DNA from: Campylobacter concisus
GTDB taxonomy: Bacteria; Campylobacterota; Campylobacteria; Campylobacterales; Campylobacteraceae
Length of the DNA: 45,189 nt
Direction: 5' to 3'
Assembly (NCBI RefSeq): GCF_002913745.1
Contig: NZ_PPCG01000068.1
Coordinates: forward strand, 1 to 45,189
Part shown: piece after piece, positions 25,621 through 34,115 of the stretch
How positions within the stretch are numbered: position 1 is the stretch's first letter
Layout: every line of letters begins with the position of its first letter
Made by a program: the position numbers and the translations under genes
The notes under the pieces: generated by a model
Told to the model about the DNA's origin: nothing
What the model saw: only the letters and a program-made list of their open reading frames with translations
The model's database searches: none

Positions 25621-26589
25621 ATGGATGAACTTTTAAAAAAATTTACGGTCGAGGCGATGACTGAGATCATAAATCAGACTAAGGCTGATCAAAGTTTTAT
25701 AACGGATACGTTTTTCAAAAAATGGACTCCGACGCTTTCAAATACACATAATATTATCATAGAAAAAGGCGCAGGCGTGATCCTTGAAAGCGTTAGCGAA
25801 AACGGAGAGCATTTAGTGACAAAAAACCCTGACCAAACCATTATTTCCGTGCCGCTTCCTCGCTTCCCGCAGTACGATACGCTTCCAGCCAGCGAGATGA
25901 ATTTATTAAAAACGCTCAATACTCAAAGCGAGCAGCTTAAATCATTGTCTGCGGCTATCGGCAAAAAACTAGCTAGCCAAAAGAGCAATATCGCCAATAC
26001 GGTAGAGTATATGGCCATAGGCGCTATTTTCGGTAAGGTAATGGACGGCAAAGGAAAGGTGCTGTTTGAACTTAGCGCAAATAGAAAAGAGATAACCATC
26101 ACGAATGCGACTAAGTTATTGGATTTATTAAGCGATATCGAGGCCGCTCAAAAAGAGGTGTTAGGTATTGCAAAGCCGTATATCGCGCTAGTAACCAGAG
26201 AGCTTTTTGGCGAGCTGCTTAAACTAGCCGAAGCCCAGGAGCTTCTAAAGCTAAAATCCTGCGAAGTTGTCGATAGCAATGGAGTTTTAACTCTTAAACT
26301 TTTCGGCAAGACCTTTATGCCGTATGATGCCTCGTACAAAAACACAAAAGGTAAAGATACGAGCTACATGAGCGGCAAAAAAGGCATAGTAGTTCCTTTG
26401 ATGGACGACATCTTCGAGGTAGTTTATACGAGAGCCAATCACACGTCTGCCATCGGCAAAGCTCCGACTAAATTCTTTGCTGCGGCTCCCGAGGTGCTTG
26501 ACAAAGGTATGGGCTGGGGCATAGTTAGCGAAAGCAGACCGCTTCCGATCTGCAATAGGCTTGACGCCATAATCGAGCTAAAAATGTAA
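25621..26589 (+). CDS. major capsid protein (lambda gpE-like)
   Basis: This 322-aa protein fits the phage major capsid protein E family. A helical N-terminus is followed by ISVPLPRFPQYDTLPASEMN near residues 75-95, a central ALVTRELFGELLKLAEAQEL region, and a C-terminal pattern of AIGKAPTKFFAAAPE and SESRPLPICNRLDAIIEL. True Mu uses a different capsid type (gpT), so the head here is closer to lambda. It is followed by a strong hairpin at 26588-26618. Confidence 0.85.
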   Translation: MDELLKKFTVEAMTEIINQTKADQSFITDTFFKKWTPTLSNTHNIIIEKGAGVILESVSENGEHLVTKNPDQTIISVPLPRFPQYDTLPASEMNLLKTLNTQSEQLKSLSAAIGKKLASQKSNIANTVEYMAIGAIFGKVMDGKGKVLFELSANRKEITITNATKLLDLLSDIEAAQKEVLGIAKPYIALVTRELFGELLKLAEAQELLKLKSCEVVDSNGVLTLKLFGKTFMPYDASYKNTKGKDTSYMSGKKGIVVPLMDDIFEVVYTRANHTSAIGKAPTKFFAAAPEVLDKGMGWGIVSESRPLPICNRLDAIIELKM

Positions 26590-26618
26590 TTTAAAAGGGC
26601 TTAGAGCCCTTTTAAATT
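26588..26618. terminator. hairpin after the capsid gene
   Basis: Perfect 14-bp arms (core AAAAGGGCT / AGCCCTTTT) flank a 3-nt loop directly at the capsid stop codon. No clear T-run follows on the plus strand, so it may be a partial terminator or RNA-stabilising structure. It would raise capsid mRNA relative to the packaging genes downstream. The core is shared with hairpins at 35.3 and 36.0 kb. Confidence 0.65.
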
Positions 26619-26641
26619 AAAAACGACCGAATATACTAAAA

Positions 26642-26698
26642 AAATATTTTAAACGTTTTAACGCGCCTTTAACGCTCGTTAAAAGGCTTAAAATATTT
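26642..26698. promoter_or_regulatory. 11-bp inverted repeat upstream of gp36-like gene
   Basis: AAATATTTTAA (26642-26652) and TTAAAATATTT (26688-26698) enclose TTTTAACGC- and TTTAACGCTC-type repeats. It ends 9 nt before the next ATG. With the preceding hairpin it splits the head operon in two. It is probably a regulatory or second promoter region. Confidence 0.45.
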
Positions 26699-26707
26699 GG
26701 AGATAAG

Positions 26708-27106
26708 ATGGATATAACTAATGACGATTTGCTAAAAGAAGTTTCTGCTAGAGAGTTGCTTGAGCTTAGCGATTTTGAAGGGAGCGGCGCCATTAATCAA
26801 GGCGTCATAGACGATAGCGTAAACGATGCCTTGGCTTATATCTCCTCTTTCATCAAACTTCCGCAAAACCCTACGCCGCTATTAAAAGACATCGGCGTAA
26901 ATTTGACTATTATCGAGCTAAAAAAGCGAAACAACTTCCCCAAAGAGGCGCTAAACGAACAAATAGCAAAGCTAGACGCTTTGCTTTTAAAAATGGCTAG
27001 CAAAAAGCTTCCCGTTACGTTAGAAGACGACAGTGCGCCCAAGCTCGGCATAAGAGCTTTTAGGCACAGCGAGAAAAAAATGGACTTAAAGGATTTAAAT
27101 GGCTGA
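26708..27106 (+). CDS. Mu gp36-like protein (DUF1320)
   Basis: This 132-aa protein fits the DUF1320/Mu gp36 family. It has an N-terminal ITNDDLLKEVSARELLELSD helix, DSVNDALAYISSFI in the middle and a lysine-rich helix after it. It is thought to be a head-tail connector component (family-based inference). The C-terminal GIRAFRHSEKKMD end overlaps the next gene by 8 nt. Confidence 0.75.
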   Translation: MDITNDDLLKEVSARELLELSDFEGSGAINQGVIDDSVNDALAYISSFIKLPQNPTPLLKDIGVNLTIIELKKRNNFPKEALNEQIAKLDALLLKMASKKLPVTLEDDSAPKLGIRAFRHSEKKMDLKDLNG

Positions 27107-27584
27107 AAAACCGAATATCAAAGAACTGGCTAAAGAACTTTACTTAAAAGGCTTTAGTTTAGAACGTATAGCCGAAATTTTAAACAAAACCGTAAAAACT
27201 ATAAAAAACTACAAATCCCAAAACGGCGACTGGGACGAACTAAAAGCAGCAAGCTATCTAAATAAAAGCGGCGAAGATAAGCAAAATATCTATCAAAACT
27301 TTATCGAAGAGATGCGCCTAGCCGTAAAAGATATAAGAGAGAGCGAACTGCCTGCGGGCAAAAAGGCCGAGGCGCTTTCAAAGATAGGCGACAGCTTCGT
27401 TAAGATGACCAAGGTTGCAAGCTACGAAAATCCGGCAGCATACCGCTTAAGCATCGCCAAAAAGGTCATTATGCTGGTAGTCGATAAATTTAAAGACGAC
27501 GAGAACAAAGAGTGTATCAAAAAACTCGTAGAGCTCATCGAGAGCGAAAAATTCGTCAAAGCTATCGAAGAGCTTGATGTTTAG
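27099..27584 (+). CDS. DUF1804 protein, likely small terminase
   Basis: This 161-aa protein begins with a helix-turn-helix (AKELYLKGFSLERIAEILNK, about residues 11-30) and continues helically. It matches the DUF1804 family found immediately upstream of the large terminase in Mu-like phages, so it very probably recognises DNA for packaging. Evidence is the HTH, size and position. Confidence 0.75.
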   Translation: MAEKPNIKELAKELYLKGFSLERIAEILNKTVKTIKNYKSQNGDWDELKAASYLNKSGEDKQNIYQNFIEEMRLAVKDIRESELPAGKKAEALSKIGDSFVKMTKVASYENPAAYRLSIAKKVIMLVVDKFKDDENKECIKKLVELIESEKFVKAIEELDV

Positions 27585-27592
27585 GATGATGT

Positions 27593-29236
27593 ATGCTTTT
27601 TTCAAGAGATGAGCTAGATGGCTTCCTAGAATACAGTAGAGAAACGCACAAGCAAGCCGGCGCCGTAGAGCCCGAGCTTAGCAAGCTCACGCGCAAAGAC
27701 TTTTACGGCTGGCTTGAGGAGCTTAGTGGCGAGCTAAAAGAGCAGATACACCTAAATAGCCCTCTATCTCCCAAAGATAGGGCCGCAAGGGTAAAACGCG
27801 CCGAGCGCGATTTTATGTTTTTTGCAAGGACTTATTTTCCGCACTATTTTAGCATTAGCAGCTCTTGCGCGCTTCACGAGGATCTAGCGCAAATTTTTGA
27901 AGCTATGACGCAAAACGCAAGCGGAGACAAATACGCCCGTGCCGCGCCGCGCGGACATGCAAAGACCACGTACTGCTCGCAGCTTCTTCCGCTTTGGTGC
28001 ATTTGTTTTGGCAAGAAGCGTTTCATTGTCGAAATTTCAGACGCTGTGGAACTGGTCGAGGGGTGTCTTGAAGCCATCAAAGCCGAGCTTGAGGACAACG
28101 CAAATTTAAAAATGGACTTCCCGCACGTTTGCGGCGCAAGCAAAAATTGGAAGATAGGCGAGTTCGTATCCAAAAACGGAGTCAAGCTTAAGGCTTTTGG
28201 CTCTGGTAAAAGACTGCGCGGCGTAAAATTCGGCGTTTATCGCCCTGATCTAGTAGTCCTAGACGACCTGGAAAACGATACCAACGTACGCAGCAAAGAG
28301 CAACGCGACAAGCTCGAGGAGTGGCTAGACGAAGCGGTTTTAAATTTGGGCAGCGTAGACGGTAGCCTAGACGTGCTTTATATCGGCACCGTACTTCACG
28401 CAGATAGCGTTTTAGCTAGGAAGCTCAAACTCAAATTTTGGAACGCCAAAAAGTACCAAAGCATCGTAAATTTCCCAAAGCGTATGGATCTGTGGGAGAG
28501 ATGGAGCGAACTTTACAAAAATGTTTCAAAAGAGGCTAGCGAAACGTTTTATTTAAAAAACAAAGCCATTATGGACGACGGTGCGCGGGTGCTTTGGGAG
28601 GATGCGCTACCGATTTTAAAACTCATGCAAAAGCGCGCCGAAAACTTGAAATCTTTTAACAAAGAGCAGCAAAACGATCCGCGTAGCGAAACTCAAATTT
28701 TCACCAAAGAGAGTATACATTTTTACCGCGAGCTTCCGAGGTGCGATTATTTCGTGATGTATATCGACCCGGCAGGCGAAAAGAAAAAATCGGACTACAC
28801 GGCTATAACGGTGTTAGGAGTAAGCAAGGTAGAAGCCAAGATATATGTAGCAGAAAGCATAGTAGAGGTCATGAAGACCAAAAGGACCATCAAAGAAATC
28901 ATCCGCCTAAATCAGCTTTACGGGTGCCGCGTTTGTGCGATAGAGAGCAACGGCGGGCAGGAGTTTTTTAGGGGCTGGATCAGAGAAAAGGCCTTTGAAA
29001 TAGGCGTTAAACTACCTTTAAAGGGCGTGAATAATACCGCAAGCAAAGGGCAAAGAATAGAGGAGCTTGAAGTGCCTATAGAAGACGGCGAAATACTCTT
29101 CCATCAAAGCCAAAGCCTGCTTATAGAACAGCTTACGGAGTATCCCGAAGCCAAGCACGACGACGCGCCCGACAGCTTAGCAGGCGCATACGACCTAACG
29201 AAACTAAAAAAGAAAGTAAAAAGGCGCAATAGATGA
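27593..29236 (+). CDS. large terminase subunit (Mu gp28-like)
   Basis: This 547-aa packaging motor has an ATPase half with a Walker A-like APRGHAKT (residues 118-125) and Walker B VVLDD (221-225). The nuclease half has Asp392 in YIDPAGEKKKSD, a central AIESNGG strand and the C-terminal KHDDAPDSLAGA, the RNase H-like acidic residues. Headful packaging of Mu-type genomes is expected. It overlaps the portal gene by ATGA. Confidence 0.93.
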   Translation: MLFSRDELDGFLEYSRETHKQAGAVEPELSKLTRKDFYGWLEELSGELKEQIHLNSPLSPKDRAARVKRAERDFMFFARTYFPHYFSISSSCALHEDLAQIFEAMTQNASGDKYARAAPRGHAKTTYCSQLLPLWCICFGKKRFIVEISDAVELVEGCLEAIKAELEDNANLKMDFPHVCGASKNWKIGEFVSKNGVKLKAFGSGKRLRGVKFGVYRPDLVVLDDLENDTNVRSKEQRDKLEEWLDEAVLNLGSVDGSLDVLYIGTVLHADSVLARKLKLKFWNAKKYQSIVNFPKRMDLWERWSELYKNVSKEASETFYLKNKAIMDDGARVLWEDALPILKLMQKRAENLKSFNKEQQNDPRSETQIFTKESIHFYRELPRCDYFVMYIDPAGEKKKSDYTAITVLGVSKVEAKIYVAESIVEVMKTKRTIKEIIRLNQLYGCRVCAIESNGGQEFFRGWIREKAFEIGVKLPLKGVNNTASKGQRIEELEVPIEDGEILFHQSQSLLIEQLTEYPEAKHDDAPDSLAGAYDLTKLKKKVKRRNR

Positions 29237-30627
29237 GTAAGAAAAAATCAAATTTCAAACGATTAAAATTAAACAACAAAAACGAAAGCCAATCTCAGAC
29301 GATACCCATAAAGCGCAAAACGGCAGCTCTCATTCCCCAAAACGGTACCCTGATAGATTTGCTGATAAATACGGGAGTTTCCAGCATTGGCGACGACGAT
29401 ATGGATATGATATTAGCCGATCTTACCGTTACGCAGTGCGACGTGAGCCGCAAGTCCGTGACCGAGAAAAAAGAGATCCAAATCGTTTGTGACGATGAAA
29501 AAATTAAGGACGAATTTAAAAAGATTTTTAACCCCGACGTCGTCAGCCAAATTTTAGAGACCTATCTTTACGGGCTAAACGTATTCGAGGTTAACTACAA
29601 AGAAAAAGAAGGGCTTGTATACCCAAGACTCGTGCAGCGTGATTTTAGGCAATTTAAATTTAACGATGTGGGCGAGTTCACATTTAATGCAAGCGGAAGC
29701 GAGCGAAGTATTCCGCCTTTAAAAGTTATATACGCATTAAACAGAGCGAATTTTAGAAAGGTATACGGAGATGGGCTGCTTAAAAAGCTGTATTTCCCCG
29801 TCAAGATGAAAAACGCCAGCTTGAAGTTTTGGTTTAGGTTTTTAGAAAAATTCGGATCGCCCTGGGCGATAGCAAAAACTAGCTACGAGCCCGACGAAAT
29901 GGCTGCGGAAGTGCAAGCTATGCTTAGCGGCGATAGCGCGGTCATAGACACGGACGAGGAGATCACGCTGGTGCAGCCTACCTCAAACGTAGATTTTACG
30001 AGACTTCCCGCATACCTCGACAATCAAATTAGCAAGGCCATTTTAGGCGCAAATTTGACTAGCGACGTAAAAGAGGGAAGCTATGCCGCGGCAAAGACGC
30101 ATAATGAAATCAGAGAGGATTTGGCCGCAAACGATGCTAAAATTTTAATCTTCGTGATGAACAAGGCCATAAGCTTTTTTAAGGAGATCAACGGCTATAA
30201 CGGCGAGTTTTACGCCAAACTATTCGACGAAGACGCTCCTAATACCGAGCGCGCTACAAGAGACAAGACACTATACGATATGGGCTTTGCTCCAACCAAA
30301 AAATATATAACCTCGACTTACAATATCGAGATCGACGAAAATGCCGGGGTGCAAGAGAAAAATTTAAAAGCTAATAAAGCTAATTTAACAGCCTTAAAAG
30401 GCTCTTTAAAGGCTTTAGATAGATTTGATAAAGCCACGGACGAGATGGATATAGAAGACGGCGAGATAGAAGCAACCTTAAACAAACTAATCGCAAGCAG
30501 CGAGACTTACGAAGAGGCTTTCGATAAGCTTTACGAGCTTTACGATCTACCATTTGAAAAGCTTGAGCCCTTGATGTTTAAAGCCGTAGCCAATGCGCAG
30601 ATGTTGGGATATATAGATGAAATTTAG
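29233..30627 (+). CDS. portal protein (DUF935, Mu gp29-like)
   Basis: This 464-aa protein belongs to the DUF935 portal family: RLVQRDFRQFKF near residues 135-148, FRFLEKFGSPWAIAKTSYEPDEM near 200-225, and LGANLTSDVKEGSYAAAKTHNEIRED in the centre. It forms the dodecameric DNA channel and packaging vertex. Start and stop overlap both neighbours (4 and 11 nt), suggesting coupling with terminase and MuF. Confidence 0.92.
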   Translation: MSKKKSNFKRLKLNNKNESQSQTIPIKRKTAALIPQNGTLIDLLINTGVSSIGDDDMDMILADLTVTQCDVSRKSVTEKKEIQIVCDDEKIKDEFKKIFNPDVVSQILETYLYGLNVFEVNYKEKEGLVYPRLVQRDFRQFKFNDVGEFTFNASGSERSIPPLKVIYALNRANFRKVYGDGLLKKLYFPVKMKNASLKFWFRFLEKFGSPWAIAKTSYEPDEMAAEVQAMLSGDSAVIDTDEEITLVQPTSNVDFTRLPAYLDNQISKAILGANLTSDVKEGSYAAAKTHNEIREDLAANDAKILIFVMNKAISFFKEINGYNGEFYAKLFDEDAPNTERATRDKTLYDMGFAPTKKYITSTYNIEIDENAGVQEKNLKANKANLTALKGSLKALDRFDKATDEMDIEDGEIEATLNKLIASSETYEEAFDKLYELYDLPFEKLEPLMFKAVANAQMLGYIDEI

Positions 30628-31864
30628 TTTTTTCGAGGAGCCTACAGCGGTTTATGAATATCTACGAAGCAAAAAGCCAGAAGTACACTTTGATTACGAC
30701 GAGATTGTGCACGACGCCCACAAAAAGGCTTTTACGATAGCCAAGATGACAAATTTAGACCTTTTAAAAGATATGCAAAGTTCGCTTACAAAAGCTTTTA
30801 AAGAGGGCATTGGGTTTGACGAGTGGAAAAATAGTGTAAAGCCTATGCTGGCAAAGAAAGGTTGGCTGGGAAATATCAAAGTAAAAGACCCAAAGACTGG
30901 CGAAGAAAAAGAAATTTACGTAGGAAATAGAAGATTAAGAACTATATTTAACACCAATATGAGAACGGCCTATGCGAAGGCTAGGTATGAAAGTCAGATG
31001 CAAAGCCTGGGCGAATACTTCCGCTATACTGCAGTGCTTGATAGCAGAACAAGAGAAGCTCATAGAAAGCTTCACGGCAAAACACTACCAAAAACTGATA
31101 AATTTTGGGATACCAACTATCCGCCAAATGGCTGGGGGTGCCGCTGCAAGGTGCAGGTGCTTACAGAGGCCGAATGCGTAGCTAGAGGCATCGTGCCGCT
31201 TGCAGATGGCTCTTTTTTGCCACAAGCTGCAGAAAAAGATTTTAGATACAACCCAGGTAAAATCGATAAGACAGACGAAATTTTAAAAGATAAGCAAAAT
31301 AAGGCCTTGGGCGCCATTACTTCAACTCTTGCAAAGAAAAATTTAAAGCAGGCATTAGAAAACTTCGAGCATGAAAGAGATATTTATGTTTGGCAAAAAA
31401 GCTTAGATGATATGGTAAATGCCGTAATTGGCGGTAAAATCATCAAAGATAAAATTTATCAGGTGGCTCAAGTAGGGGAGTTAAAGCAAAGTATCAAGAA
31501 AAATCTAAAAATCATCGACGTAGAGCCCAAAGCATCCAGTATAGCCGTTTATCAAAACACCATCTCGCACATCACGAGAGATAGCAAGCCGAAGGGAAAA
31601 GAGCCCAATATCGATGAAATAAAAGCCGTAGTAGGCGTATTTGACGAAGCTAAACGCGTATTTTACGATAAAAAGGACAATGTTTTACTATATTTTTATA
31701 ATAGCCTACAAAACGATAACATGGTAAATTACGCCGTCATCCGCCTAGACTATACACTTAAAAAATTTAAAACCGATAATTTTATAGCGACTATTACGAG
31801 GATACCCGTAGAAAATTATAAAGCTATTTTGAAAGATAAAAAAAGATATATAAAGATAAAGTAG
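30617..31864 (+). CDS. MuF head protein with extra C-terminal domain
   Basis: The first part of this 415-aa protein is a Mu gp30/SPP1 gp7 (MuF) minor head protein: NMRTAYAKARYESQ (114-127), RTREAHRKLHGKT (144-156) and NGWGCRCKV (171-179). Residues about 300-415 form an extra domain with ISHITRDSKPKGK, NYAVIRLDY and ATITRIPVENY. This layout resembles the phage-borne Barnase/EndoU/ColicinE5-like (PBECR) nuclease domains fused to MuF proteins. Toxin or nuclease activity is an inference. Confidence 0.85.
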   Translation: MKFSFFEEPTAVYEYLRSKKPEVHFDYDEIVHDAHKKAFTIAKMTNLDLLKDMQSSLTKAFKEGIGFDEWKNSVKPMLAKKGWLGNIKVKDPKTGEEKEIYVGNRRLRTIFNTNMRTAYAKARYESQMQSLGEYFRYTAVLDSRTREAHRKLHGKTLPKTDKFWDTNYPPNGWGCRCKVQVLTEAECVARGIVPLADGSFLPQAAEKDFRYNPGKIDKTDEILKDKQNKALGAITSTLAKKNLKQALENFEHERDIYVWQKSLDDMVNAVIGGKIIKDKIYQVAQVGELKQSIKKNLKIIDVEPKASSIAVYQNTISHITRDSKPKGKEPNIDEIKAVVGVFDEAKRVFYDKKDNVLLYFYNSLQNDNMVNYAVIRLDYTLKKFKTDNFIATITRIPVENYKAILKDKKRYIKIK

Positions 31865-31950
31865 ACAAGGCCGGGCATCGAACCCAAGTCATATACAGCT
31901 TGCTTTTGCAACTGGAACCCTGCCAAATCTGGGCCATCTCTTATCTACTT
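31861..31950 (-). tRNA. tRNA-like element, possibly degenerate
   Basis: On the minus strand a T-arm (GGG TTCGATG CCC) and a D-arm (GCCC loop with TTTGGCA, then GGGT) are correctly ordered. The outer ends pair as GTAGATAAG with CTTGTCTAC. Between them a Cys-like loop (TTGCAAA) is present, but its flanks do not form a proper anticodon stem, and there are extra bases before the D-arm. No CCA is encoded. It lies in the head operon between MuF and gpG, antisense to it. It is either a decayed tRNA or an RNA mimic. Confidence 0.35.
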
Positions 31951-31986
31951 TGTGTAATTATACCACATTTTAAGGGGACAAACGCA

Positions 31987-32472
31987 ATGATAGAAGTTAA
32001 AGGCCTAGAAGAGCTGCAAATGAAGCTAAAATCTCTGCAAAATATCGAGAAAAAAACCAAGCCGCTAATGCAAACGCTAGGCAATATCTTACAAAACGAA
32101 ATAGAAGCTAGTTTTGAGAACGAGAGCAGTCCGTTCGGACAAAAATGGCAGGCCTTGAAACCTAGTACGATTAGGCAAAAACAAAAACTAGGAAAGTCAT
32201 CTAATATTTTAAGATCGGACGGAAATTTGGCGGATAAATGGATAGTTAAAGCAGACGATAAAAAAGCCACGGTATCTAATAATACGAATAAAAACGGCTT
32301 TGCTTACGGGTTAGTTCATCAATTCGGCACCAATAAGGCGGGACGAAGTAAAAACGTAAGAATCGCGGCTCGCCCGTTCTTGCCAGTGGATAAAAGTGGA
32401 CATTTGCCAAATAGGACAAAGCAGGCTATCGAAGATGCAACGATAGAATTTATAATCAACAAGTTAAAGTAA
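31987..32472 (+). CDS. virion morphogenesis protein (Mu gpG-like)
   Basis: This 161-aa protein starts at the ATG at 31987 (AAGGGG upstream) rather than at an earlier frame opening. It has the phage_tail_S/gpG pattern: EVKGLEELQMKLKSLQNIEKK, FENESSPFGQKWQALKPSTIRQK and LVHQFGTNKAGR, ending in ARPFLPVDKSG. It is linked to head completion or head-tail joining in Mu-like phages. It converges on the next minus-strand gene with a 17-nt overlap. Confidence 0.85.
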   Translation: MIEVKGLEELQMKLKSLQNIEKKTKPLMQTLGNILQNEIEASFENESSPFGQKWQALKPSTIRQKQKLGKSSNILRSDGNLADKWIVKADDKKATVSNNTNKNGFAYGLVHQFGTNKAGRSKNVRIAARPFLPVDKSGHLPNRTKQAIEDATIEFIINKLK

Positions 32473-33133
32473 GTATATCCGTCAAATTATCTTTAAAATC
32501 TTTGAGTGTCTTGATGATAGAATTTGCAGCTCCTATTTTTGCATATATCCACTTTATTTTTTCTAGTATCCGTGGATCTTTTATGTTTAAAATAGTTTTA
32601 CCATATAAAAAGAATTTGCCTATAAAAAGAGTATGAAGTTTATCAATCGCTCTATTAGAGCCAATTATCTTACTTTCTTCCTTTGCCTCTTTCACGATAA
32701 GGCAAAGTTGTTTTAAAGTCTCTTTTTGTTCTTCATTGATGTCTGCATCTTGTATTTCACTTTCAAACTCTACGACAATATCAACTATCTCATCAATATT
32801 TACTTCGTTTTGGAATTTATTTTTATCTTTGTAATGCGAGAATATAGATTTAATAAGCTTTTCTTGCGTTAAATTTAACGTATCTCTAAAAAGTATCATT
32901 TCTCTTTTTGCATTCAGGGTAGATATGATCTGTAACACATCTGTTAGAGTATCATCCGCAGCTCCTATTTCTTTTAATACATATTTGCAATGCTCACAAA
33001 GCAAATTACGCTTTTTAAGTAGCTTTAATTCATCATATTCGTTGAATGCTTCTTTTAAAATTTGCTCAAGAGATGCGCCACCATCTTTTCGCGCCAGCTC
33101 ACAAAGCTTGATTAATATCTCTTCTGCTGCCAT
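32456..33133 (-). CDS. unknown helical protein downstream of Mor
   Basis: This 225-aa protein is highly helical, Lys/Glu/Leu-rich, and has CEHCKYVL near residues 46-53. No known domain is recognised. Its start overlaps the 70-aa gene upstream by 35 nt, making a coupled pair. AT-rich codons set it apart from the head genes with which it converges. As the last gene of the early operon it could be a moron with an accessory role. Confidence 0.65.
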   Translation of the reverse strand: MAAEEILIKLCELARKDGGASLEQILKEAFNEYDELKLLKKRNLLCEHCKYVLKEIGAADDTLTDVLQIISTLNAKREMILFRDTLNLTQEKLIKSIFSHYKDKNKFQNEVNIDEIVDIVVEFESEIQDADINEEQKETLKQLCLIVKEAKEESKIIGSNRAIDKLHTLFIGKFFLYGKTILNIKDPRILEKIKWIYAKIGAANSIIKTLKDFKDNLTDILTLTC

Positions 33134-33311
33134 TTTCCGCCCACTTTATAAGAGTTTCTACCTCATCCATCTTTATCTTTAAGGCTTTTACACATACACT
33201 AAATGACTTACCTGGTAATATATCGCTTTGGCTTAAATTTAAGATAGATTGCTTTATTATATCAATACTTTCATCGATCGTTCTTAAATTTTCGTATATT
33301 TCTTTTTGCAT
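33099..33311 (-). CDS. unknown 70-aa protein
   Basis: This small helical, charged protein has YENLRTIDESIDIIKQSI near the N-terminus and VCVKALKIKMDEVETLIKW in the second half. Two ATGs are possible. The inner one at 33311 has AAGG at proper spacing and is chosen. It overlaps the 225-aa gene, so the two may be partners, for example regulator and effector. No family is recognised. Confidence 0.6.
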   Translation of the reverse strand: MQKEIYENLRTIDESIDIIKQSILNLSQSDILPGKSFSVCVKALKIKMDEVETLIKWAENGSRRDINQAL

Positions 33312-33323
33312 TTTCATCCTTTC

Positions 33324-33614
33324 TTATTGTTCGCATTCAAACAAACTCGGCTCTCTAACTTCTTTTGTGATGCTGCTTATAGTGTTGTAGCTTAGATTAT
33401 GAACTTGGGCTAGTTCTCTTATAACTACGGAGCTATTCTTGCCTGCTCTTATGCCTTCATCGTATTGTCTTAGTATGTCCTGATTTCTAAATGTCGCCTT
33501 GTAGCTTGGTACATAGATACTAGCTCCACCATATTCTTTGATGATCTCGCTTATATCGGAGCTTTCCTTGACCTTATTATAAAATTCAACGAATAGATCG
33601 AAGTTATTTATCAT
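33324..33614 (-). CDS. Mor-family transcription activator
   Basis: This 96-aa protein matches the Mor/C activators of Mu: EYGGASIYVPSYKATFRNQDI in the dimerisation region, then an HTH (NSSVVIRELAQVHNLSYNTISSITKE). Mor binds dyad sites and recruits RNA polymerase to middle or late promoters. It overlaps gemA by 4 nt. No separate C protein is visible, so this one may switch on all later genes. A candidate site lies at 23886-23941. Confidence 0.85.
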   Translation of the reverse strand: MINNFDLFVEFYNKVKESSDISEIIKEYGGASIYVPSYKATFRNQDILRQYDEGIRAGKNSSVVIRELAQVHNLSYNTISSITKEVREPSLFECEQ

Positions 33615-34114
33615 TTGTAGTATTTGTCTTTCATTTGAATAAGGGCTTGCACGACGTCGGCAGCATCAGTCCTTGACAAAAATTTAAGATGCAAAGGCCT
33701 GATTTTAACTATCCTAAAAATAAACTCTCTTAGAGCCATACCCGTTTTTACGTTGGCTATCTCTTCCCAGATACCGGCAATAGTTTCAAGTTGTTTTTTA
33801 GTGGCGTATAGGCTTCCTTTAGCGGGCGTTAGATCTTCGCCGGCTATAAAAGAAGGACTAGACGTTTTGTGTACTTTGGTTTTGCGGGTTGCTTTGCTTT
33901 TTCGCGCAGGTCTTTTAAAATTTGTGTCTTTATGGGGCTTATATCCCACAACCTCTAGCACGACCCTAAGCTCCTCTATACTTAGCTCTTTTAGGCTATC
34001 TTTGCCAAATTGTGCTTGTAAATACACCTTCCTGCACTCGTCATCCACGAAATAGTTGTGCTTTAACGTTTGTATCATCTTGATATAGTACTTTTTAAGC
34101 TCGCTCGTATTCAT
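33611..34114 (-). CDS. GemA-like protein (DUF1018)
   Basis: This 167-aa protein matches the DUF1018/GemA family of Mu-like phages. It has a helical N-terminus with IKMIQTLKHNY, a basic middle (KRPARKSKATRKTKVHK) and the C-terminal ATKKQLETIAGIWEEIA segment. In Mu, GemA affects host gene expression and DNA supercoiling. It sits directly before mor, as in Mu relatives. Confidence 0.82.
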   Translation of the reverse strand: MNTSELKKYYIKMIQTLKHNYFVDDECRKVYLQAQFGKDSLKELSIEELRVVLEVVGYKPHKDTNFKRPARKSKATRKTKVHKTSSPSFIAGEDLTPAKGSLYATKKQLETIAGIWEEIANVKTGMALREFIFRIVKIRPLHLKFLSRTDAADVVQALIQMKDKYYK

Positions 34115-34115
34115 T

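Noticed and set aside
31861-31950. A normal functional tRNA-Cys
   Set aside because: A GCA-like loop is visible, but the anticodon stem does not pair and base spacing before the D-arm is wrong, so it is listed only as tRNA-like.
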